From: Candidatus Omnitrophota bacterium
GTDB taxonomy: Bacteria; Omnitrophota; Gorgyraeia; Tantalellales; Tantalellaceae
NCBI GenBank assembly: GCA_018814505.1
Contig: JAHIZQ010000021.1
Coordinates: 1 to 5,712, forward strand
Reading direction: 5' to 3'
Length of the DNA stretch: 5,712 nt
Of this stretch, positions 1 to 4,403 are shown in pieces. How positions within the stretch are numbered: position 1 is the stretch's first letter; each line of letters opens with the position of its first letter. The notes beneath the pieces were generated by a model. That model worked only from the letters and a program-made list of their open reading frames with translations. It did no database searches and was not told where the DNA came from. Made by a program: the position numbers and the translations under genes.

Positions 1-1
1 A

Positions 2-199
2 CTGCCGAAAATAGACGGGTATGAAGTTTGTCGGCGCATAAAAACAAGCGACGAATTAAAAGAAATACCTGTTATTTTATTAACTGCCAGCAGTACCATT
101 AAAGTGGAAAAAGCAGTAAAAAAATATAATGTCGAAGGGTTTATAATAAAGCCTTTTGATTACAAAGATTTGATCGCGGAAATAAAAAAATTCATATAA
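2..199 (+). CDS. Response regulator receiver domain, C-terminal part (5' end outside window)
   Basis: The 65 visible residues are the second half of a CheY-like receiver domain. The reading frame is already open at the left edge and ends at TAA 197-199. Visible landmarks are LPKIDGYEVCRRIK, the loop that directly follows the phospho-acceptor aspartate (which lies just outside the window), then IPVILLTASS with the conserved switch Thr/Ser, and IIKPFDYKDLIAEI with the invariant Lys-Pro pair. The protein ends about 20 residues after the KPF motif, so no output domain follows on the C-terminal side. Whether another domain precedes the receiver cannot be seen. Sixteen bases separate it from the next receiver gene, which suggests one transcript. 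It probably takes phosphate from a histidine kinase; the kinase at 609-1280 is the nearest candidate, by position only. Confidence 0.9.
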   Translation: MPKIDGYEVCRRIKTSDELKEIPVILLTASSTIKVEKAVKKYNVEGFIIKPFDYKDLIAEIKKFI

Positions 200-203
200 A
201 TTA

Positions 204-209
204 AGGGAG
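204..209 (+). promoter_or_regulatory. Ribosome binding site that fixes the start of the second receiver gene
   Basis: AGGGAG lies 6 bases before ATG 216. An in-frame ATG at 210 touches this motif directly and would leave no spacer, so 216 is the better start. Confidence 0.65.
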
Positions 210-215
210 ATGCAT

Positions 216-578
216 ATGTCTAAAACAATTTTAGTTGTGGATGATGAAAAAGACGTATTGGAGCTTTTGGTAACCAAACTAAGTAGCGCCCAATATGATG
301 TATTAACTGCCGATAACGGTTTGGCCGCGGTAACAATTGCCAAGGTTAAAAAGCCGGATTTGATTATACTGGATATTCTAATGCCCGGCATGGATGGGGC
401 GGAAACAGCTGAACAATTAAAAAATGACCCTAGAACAAAAGATATTCCGATAATTTTTTTAACTTGTTTAGTTACAAAAGCCGAGGAAGAAAAACATATT
501 AAAGGCGGAAGATATTTTATGGCGAAGCCTTATGCTTCAGATGAACTTCTTGAAGTGATTGCAAAACATTTAGCGTAA
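216..578 (+). CDS. Single-domain response regulator (CheY-like receiver)
   Basis: This is a complete 120-residue stand-alone receiver. The ATG at 216 is preferred over ATG 210 because of ribosome-binding-site spacing and because MSKTILVVDDE is the normal beginning of the fold. The acidic pair is D9/D10, the phospho-acceptor is D53 (in LIILDILMPGMDG), the switch threonine is T83 (in IIFLTC), and the conserved lysine is K104 (in MAKPY). All phosphorylation residues are therefore present. There is no DNA-binding or enzymatic output domain, so it should act by protein-protein contact or as a phosphorelay intermediate in the cytoplasm. It sits between another receiver gene and a histidine-kinase-like gene on the same strand with short gaps, so co-transcription is likely. 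Its target cannot be deduced from the sequence. Confidence 0.93.
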   Translation: MSKTILVVDDEKDVLELLVTKLSSAQYDVLTADNGLAAVTIAKVKKPDLIILDILMPGMDGAETAEQLKNDPRTKDIPIIFLTCLVTKAEEEKHIKGGRYFMAKPYASDELLEVIAKHLA

Positions 579-592
579 TAGGTGTATTACGA

Positions 593-603
593 GGGGGAGA
601 AGG
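593..603 (+). promoter_or_regulatory. Purine-rich ribosome binding site of the kinase-like gene
   Basis: GGGGGAGAAGG lies 5 to 9 bases before GTG 609. It falls inside the alternative longer frame that starts at GTG 582. That earlier codon comes 3 bases after the previous stop and has no comparable motif, so the site argues for translation from 609. Confidence 0.65.
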
Positions 604-608
604 AAAAA

Positions 609-1280
609 GTGAAAAAAAATTCGGAATTTGATTTTTACGTTAACCATAGGATAGGGGGTAAGCTTACGATAATTAAAGAGGCAGTCGCGATTATCCGAAG
701 TGAAGCAGTAGGGGTTTTAACAAAAAAACAAAAGCATTTTTTAGATATGGCGCAAGTAAATATAAGTAAACTTAACAACCTAATCAGCAATAATTTTAAA
801 TTTCAAAAATTGGTGTCGGGTCACATCAAACTTTCTTTGCAAAAAGAGGATATTAATCAGGTTATTAGGGATTTGGTATCCCTAGAGAAACAATCCATGA
901 ACCAAAAAGGGTTAAAACTTATCCTAGATTTAAGCGAAACGGTTCCAAATATTTTTTTTGACAAATATCTCATAAAAGATGCGCTTTTAAATATTGTTTC
1001 GAACGCGATTACTTATACAAATAAGGGAAGCATAACGATTAAAACGGTTTTAGATAAAAAAAATGTTATAGTTATTGTAGAAGATACCGGTTCGGGAATA
1101 AAAAAAGAAGATATACCGTTTATTTTTGACCACATTGAACAGTTTAAGCGAACTAATAAAATCTGTCTGGGGCTTGCGATTTCAAAAGAAATTATTACCC
1201 GGCACAAAGGAAAAATTTGGGTGGAATCTACATTGGGTAAAGGGACAACGGTTTGGATTGCAATACCGGTGTCCGGTTAG
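609..1280 (+). CDS. Small soluble histidine-kinase-like protein with altered H-box
   Basis: The protein has 223 residues from GTG 609. A HisKA-like dimerisation helix pair (about 7-75) is followed by a HATPase_c domain (about 80-220). There is no sensor domain and no membrane segment. Histidine H13 lies in FYVNHRIGGKLTIIK, which aligns with the usual F..SHELRTPLT.I. The acidic residue after the histidine is R14, and the usual Thr/Asn four residues after it is G17. In the ATP domain, the N-box is LLNIVSNAITYT (N132), the G1 box is EDTGSGI (D159), and the F-box is IFDHIEQF. The G2 box is reduced to CLGLAISK, lacking the usual first glycine, after a shortened lid. The last segment, KIWVESTLGKGTTVWIAIP, is typical. 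Gene order suggests it partners the receivers upstream. It may be a divergent kinase, or a scaffold that binds ATP without efficient phosphotransfer. Confidence 0.85.
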   Translation: MKKNSEFDFYVNHRIGGKLTIIKEAVAIIRSEAVGVLTKKQKHFLDMAQVNISKLNNLISNNFKFQKLVSGHIKLSLQKEDINQVIRDLVSLEKQSMNQKGLKLILDLSETVPNIFFDKYLIKDALLNIVSNAITYTNKGSITIKTVLDKKNVIVIVEDTGSGIKKEDIPFIFDHIEQFKRTNKICLGLAISKEIITRHKGKIWVESTLGKGTTVWIAIPVSG

Positions 1281-1288
1281 CCGGTCTA

Positions 1289-1353
1289 TTCGTATATAGC
1301 ATATCGTATGTCGTACATCGGCTTCAAATTTTAAACCACATACTATATACGAA
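1289..1353 (+). repeat. Imperfect inverted repeat built from CGTATAT-like heptads
   Basis: The left arm TTCGTATATAG (1289-1299) is perfectly complementary to CTATATACGAA (1343-1353). A further 5 bp (TATGT 1307-1311 with ACATA 1338-1342) can pair if 7 bases on the left are bulged out. The left half reads as four consecutive heptads from 1291: CGTATAT, AGCATAT, CGTATGT, CGTACAT. The complement of the right arm reads CGTATAT, AGTATGT. The bulge is therefore exactly one repeat unit. No T-tract follows, so it does not look like a classical terminator. It lies between the kinase-like gene and the PurF-like gene and could be a dispersed small intergenic repeat. Confidence 0.6.
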
Positions 1354-1377
1354 GTTAACCATTTACCATTAAAATCT

Positions 1378-1406
1378 TTTCAAAAAACAGCATATTGTGT
1401 TAGAAT
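1378..1406 (+). promoter_or_regulatory. Candidate sigma-70-type promoter for the PurF-like gene
   Basis: An extended -10 element, TGTTAGAAT (1398-1406), contains TAGAAT, which matches 5 of 6 consensus bases. The -35 position, 17 bases upstream, is a weak TTTCAA (1378-1383). Transcription would begin near 1413 and leave a leader of about 55 bases before ATG 1468. GTGT and ACAC flank the -10 box, a very short dyad that could be chance. AT-rich sequence produces such matches often. Confidence 0.35.
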
Positions 1407-1453
1407 ACACCTCTTATTCACAGAGCATTCATGTTAAGTGAGGGCTCCAATTT

Positions 1454-1460
1454 AGGAGGT
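1454..1460 (+). promoter_or_regulatory. Strong Shine-Dalgarno sequence of the PurF-like gene
   Basis: AGGAGGT is placed 7 bases before ATG 1468 and is the best ribosome binding site in the window. CTCC at 1445-1448 can pair with GGAG 1455-1458, and ACCTC at 1409-1413 is complementary to GAGGT 1456-1460. The leader could therefore partly mask the site, although the stems are only 4-5 bp. Confidence 0.75.
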
Positions 1461-1467
1461 TTGGAAA

Positions 1468-2907
1468 ATGAGTGGTATTTTTGGAGTAGTATCAAAAGGC
1501 GATTGTTCGGAAGTTTTATTGTATGGTACGGATTACCATTCACACCTCGGTACGGAATATGGCGGAGTCGCGGTATTAGGTGAAGATTTTCAGCGTCAAA
1601 TCCACAATATAAGCCAAAGCCAGTTTAAATCCAAATTTTTTGAAGATTGTAAAAAAATGAAGGGAAACAAAGGGATTGGTGTCATTTCTGACAGTCATGA
1701 ACAGCCTATATTTTTAAATTCCAAGTTTGGCCCTTTTTGTATTATTACAAGCGGTCTTATTGAAAACGCGGATACGCTTGCAAAAGAACTTCTTAGCAAA
1801 AATATTTCATTTAGTGAAATGAATGGTAGTATGGTTAACGTAACCGAACTGATTGCCAAGCTGATAAATCAGGGTAAAAGTCTCATTAGCGGTATTGAAC
1901 ATATGTTTGAAAAAATAGAAGGGTCATGTTCCCTTTTACTTTTAAACAAAGACGGCGTATACGCGGCCAGAGACAGATGGGGTTATACTCCGCTTATAAT
2001 CGGTAAACGTCCGGACGCGTGGGCAGTGACTTCTGAAACGACGGCGTTTCCGAATAACAGGTTTGAAGTAGTAAAGTATCTTGCTCCGGGTGAAATTGTA
2101 CTTATAAATGAAAATGGTATGGTTGAAAAACGATCCGCGAATAACGATATGCAGATTTGTACTTTTTTATGGATTTATACGGGGTTTCCCGCGTCAAGCT
2201 ATGAAGGGATAAATACCGAAGTTGTTAGAGAAAGATGCGGACAGAAGCTGGCAGAGCATGACAAAGACATTGAGGTGGACCTGGTCGCGGGGATACCGGA
2301 TTCAGGCGTCGCGCACGCGATAGGGTATGCTATGGCGTCAGGAAAACCTTTAAGGCGCCCTTTGGTTAAGTATACGCCAGGTTACGGCCGCAGTTATACC
2401 CCGCCGTCACAGGAAACGCGTGATTTGGTCGCTACAATGAAATTGATTCCGGTAAAAGACATTATAAAGGGTAACCGGATAGCAATTTGTGAAGATTCGA
2501 TTGTGAGAGGTACACAGCTTAAGAATTTTACTGTTAATAAGCTTTGGGCGGGCGGAGCAAAAGAGATACATGTTAGGGCCGCATGTCCGCCTTTAATGTT
2601 TCCCTGTAAATTCTGTCTTTCCACTCGAAGCATAAATGAACTTGCGGCGCGTAAAGCTATACGTGACATAGAGGGCCGTGATATAGAAGACGTATCAGTT
2701 TATATGGATCCTACTTCAGAAAAATACAAGAAAATGGTTGAGTGGATTACTAAAGATTTGGATGTTACTACCGTAAGATTTCAGACTTTGGAAGACATGA
2801 TAGAAGCCGTGGGCCTTCCGAAAGAAATGCTTTGCCGTTATTGCTGGACAGGCGAATGTCCGAAAAGCGGAGCTGTGCGGGAAAAACAGGAAGCAGAAGC
2901 TATTTAA
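1468..2907 (+). CDS. Amidophosphoribosyltransferase-like protein (PurF family) with degenerate glutaminase site
   Basis: The 479-residue protein has the PurF layout: an N-terminal Ntn-type glutamine amidotransferase-like domain (about 1-225) and a C-terminal phosphoribosyltransferase domain (about 230-479). Canonical PurF makes phosphoribosylamine from PRPP and glutamine, the first committed step of purine synthesis. The PRPP site is clear: ICEDSIVRGTQ (340-350, acidic pair E342/D343), preceded by GYGRSYTPPSQETRDLV with R308 and K325 nearby. Four cysteines, C231, C380, C456 and C459, occupy the places of the Fe-S ligands of Bacillus-type PurF. The catalytic Cys2 is Ser2 (MSGIFGVV), with no propeptide. 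The usual arginine motif reads GIGVISDSHEQP, and the HNG loop reads TSGLIEN. Glutaminase activity is therefore unlikely, and free ammonia or another amine may be the nucleophile. Similar proteins starting MSG/MGG-FFG are, as I recall, widely annotated as amidophosphoribosyltransferase, so a secondary paralogue is likely. No purine genes adjoin it. Confidence 0.88.
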   Translation: MSGIFGVVSKGDCSEVLLYGTDYHSHLGTEYGGVAVLGEDFQRQIHNISQSQFKSKFFEDCKKMKGNKGIGVISDSHEQPIFLNSKFGPFCIITSGLIENADTLAKELLSKNISFSEMNGSMVNVTELIAKLINQGKSLISGIEHMFEKIEGSCSLLLLNKDGVYAARDRWGYTPLIIGKRPDAWAVTSETTAFPNNRFEVVKYLAPGEIVLINENGMVEKRSANNDMQICTFLWIYTGFPASSYEGINTEVVRERCGQKLAEHDKDIEVDLVAGIPDSGVAHAIGYAMASGKPLRRPLVKYTPGYGRSYTPPSQETRDLVATMKLIPVKDIIKGNRIAICEDSIVRGTQLKNFTVNKLWAGGAKEIHVRAACPPLMFPCKFCLSTRSINELAARKAIRDIEGRDIEDVSVYMDPTSEKYKKMVEWITKDLDVTTVRFQTLEDMIEAVGLPKEMLCRYCWTGECPKSGAVREKQEAEAI

Positions 2908-2908
2908 A

Positions 2909-3058
2909 ATGATGGAAAGAGCAAAAGCAAAATATGAAGATGTAAATAAATTACTCTAGCCACTTGGAGACATTTTAGAAGTAGAGAATTCAGTTATTGT
3001 TAGTGATGTTACTATCCAGCGTTTTGAGTATACATTTGAGACGGTGTGGAAATTTTAA
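2909..3058 (+). pseudogene. Decayed HI0074-family (nucleotidyltransferase substrate-binding, HEPN-like) gene
   Basis: Read from ATG 2909, one frame gives MMERAKAKYEDVNKLL, a TAG stop (2957-2959), then PLGDILEVENSVIVSDV, TIQRFEYTFETVWKF, and a TAA stop (3056-3058). The segment SDVTIQRFEYTFETVWK closely matches the hallmark of HI0074-type proteins (typically RDSVIQRFEFTFELAWK), helical partners of minimal nucleotidyltransferases in toxin-antitoxin-like pairs. Family members are about 130-145 residues; here only the first third is clear and two nonsense codons interrupt it. Weak traces may continue to about 3162: ATG CTA GAA (3120-3128) followed, after a frameshift, by STADKFTAEKT, which resembles the family's MLEDRN.T.HTY.E.T region. 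No nucleotidyltransferase partner is present in the window. A functional short peptide is improbable. Confidence 0.68.
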
Positions 3059-3083
3059 GAACAAGTAGCTTTCTGTGTATAAA
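3055..3083 (+). promoter_or_regulatory. Candidate promoter for the glycosyltransferase genes
   Basis: TTAAGA (3055-3060, 4 of 6 to TTGACA) is separated by 17 bases from TATAAA (3078-3083, 5 of 6 to TATAAT). It lies at the end of the decayed gene, about 100 bases before the start at 3182, and would transcribe the downstream glycosyltransferase pair. Chance matches are common in such AT-rich sequence. Confidence 0.3.
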
Positions 3084-3181
3084 ATTTAGATGCTTTGGGA
3101 TTTCTTAACTTAGGGCTTTATGCTAGAATAGCACCGCTGATAAATTTACTGCAGAAAAAACTATTAATTTTGGGATGCCTT

Positions 3182-4384
3182 ATGCGGGAATATAAAACAA
3201 ATTGCCGGTATTTTCAAGGGGACAAGCCTTGTAAATTTCATAAAAATGAGGGAATTTATTGTGAAGCCTGTTCTAATTTTAGTTTGATAGAAGAAAAGAT
3301 ACTCATCATTAAACTTGCGGCTCCTGGCGATGTTTTAAGGACAACGAGTATACTGTTAGCCTTGAAAAAAAAGTATCCGAAAAGCCGCATTGTATGGGTA
3401 ACGAAAAAAAACGCGTTAGATTTACTTAACGGTAATCCCCATATTGATTTACTCTTAGAATATCCTAACCCTGCCGTAAATAGATTATGGATTGAAAACT
3501 TTGATTTAGTGATAAATCTTGACTGTGATTTTGAGAGCGCGTCTTTGGCCGTTGTTGCCAAAAGTCCTAGAAAATTAGGGTTTGGGTGTTCTGAAGACGG
3601 TAGGCTTATCCCGTTTAATAAGGAGGCGGAATACTGGCTTGAGATGAGCCTTTTTGATGACGTAAAAAAAGCTAATCAAAATACATATCAGGAAATAATG
3701 CTGGATATTTGCGGGCTTAATGCGCAGGAAAACAGCCGTCCTGTATTTTCTCTTACAAAAGAAGAATTGGATTTTGGGGATAATTTTATTAAAACGCATG
3801 GTGCAAAACCTAGTTTTTTGACAATCGGCATAAATGCCGGCGCAGGCTCGAGATGGCCGCAAAAAAAATGGAAACGAGATTCGTATGGTGAATTGATTAA
3901 GTGTATTAAAGGAAAATATTCTGCCGATATTATTTTGCTAGGCGGTCCGGAAGAAATAGACTTAAATAAATACTTAATTGAGCAAGCTCCGCATGAAGTA
4001 ATAAATGCCGGATGTAGAAATACTTATCGCCAATTTGCCGGTATAATAAATATTTGCGATTTAATTATAACAGGAGATACTCTGGCGCTTCACTTAGCAG
4101 TGGCTCTGGAAAAAAGAATTGTAGCGTTATTTGGACCGACGTCTATGGCTGAAATTGATTTATACGGTCAGGGTGAAAAAATTTCCGCGGAAATGGATTG
4201 TTTGTCCTGTTATAAAAATGTTTGTGATAAATCTCTTACTTGTATGGATGCGCTTACAGTTGAAAAAGTTTTCGCGGCAGTAGAAAGTCAACTGCAAGAA
4301 ACAGAAAAATATAAAAGAAACAAAGATAGTTGCTCTCTAGGCAAAACGCGAAATATTTTAGAGCAAGCCGCAAAATGGGGCTAA
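3182..4384 (+). CDS. Glycosyltransferase family 9 (heptosyltransferase-like) with N- and C-terminal cysteine clusters
   Basis: This is a 400-residue cytoplasmic or membrane-associated GT-B enzyme of the ADP-heptose:LPS heptosyltransferase family, which transfers a sugar from an activated donor to surface glycolipid. ATG 3182 has a modest GGGA site 6 bases upstream. A TTG at 3095 would add 29 residues with no family resemblance, drawn from the decayed region. Residues 8-30 form a cysteine motif, C8, C17, H20, C27, C30 (NCRYFQGDKPCKFHK then YCEAC), that could bind a metal. The first Rossmann half begins KILIIKLAAPGDVLRTTSIL (39-58). The donor half has INAGAGSRWPQKKW (217-230), ILLGGPEE (251-258), ITGDTLALHLA (296-306) and ALFGPTS (315-321). 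A second cluster, C340, C343, C348 and C354 (CLSCYKNVC then TCM), is common in this family. A membrane glycosyltransferase gene starts 19 bases later, so an operon is likely. Donor and acceptor cannot be read from the sequence. Confidence 0.9.
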   Translation: MREYKTNCRYFQGDKPCKFHKNEGIYCEACSNFSLIEEKILIIKLAAPGDVLRTTSILLALKKKYPKSRIVWVTKKNALDLLNGNPHIDLLLEYPNPAVNRLWIENFDLVINLDCDFESASLAVVAKSPRKLGFGCSEDGRLIPFNKEAEYWLEMSLFDDVKKANQNTYQEIMLDICGLNAQENSRPVFSLTKEELDFGDNFIKTHGAKPSFLTIGINAGAGSRWPQKKWKRDSYGELIKCIKGKYSADIILLGGPEEIDLNKYLIEQAPHEVINAGCRNTYRQFAGIINICDLIITGDTLALHLAVALEKRIVALFGPTSMAEIDLYGQGEKISAEMDCLSCYKNVCDKSLTCMDALTVEKVFAAVESQLQETEKYKRNKDSCSLGKTRNILEQAAKWG

Positions 4385-4403
4385 AAAATAACGGGAAGAA
4401 TAA

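Noticed and set aside
210..215. Upstream ATG as the start of the second receiver gene
   Set aside because: It abuts the AGGGAG ribosome binding site, while ATG 216 has a proper 6-base spacer and gives the normal receiver N-terminus.
582..608. GTG 582 as the start of the kinase-like gene
   Set aside because: It has no ribosome binding site. The extra nine codons (MYYEGEKEK) are the translation of the purine-rich site that serves GTG 609.
1265..1285. Three CCGGT copies around the kinase stop codon, able to form a small hairpin (possible terminator)
   Set aside because: The stem is only 4-5 bp and no T-tract follows. The first copies are coding sequence, so termination is not supported.
1397..1410. 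GTGT-N6-ACAC dyad over the -10 element as a repressor operator
   Set aside because: Four-base half sites are too short to separate from chance in a single sequence, and no regulator gene is adjacent.
1281..1467. Riboswitch upstream of the PurF-like gene
   Set aside because: I could not find conserved purine- or PRPP-riboswitch-like cores or stable stems. The region is mostly the heptad repeat, a promoter candidate and the ribosome binding site.
2394..2669. Open frame on the minus strand opposite the PurF-like gene
   Set aside because: It lies fully inside a well-supported gene, has no ribosome binding site or recognisable domain, and is best seen as a shadow frame. The same applies to minus-strand frames at 80-391, 1013-1207, 3256-3561 and 3575-3862.
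3095..3181. TTG 3095 as the start of the family 9 glycosyltransferase
   Set aside because: The 29 added residues show no family resemblance and come from the decayed region. ATG 3182 starts just before the cysteine leader, as expected.
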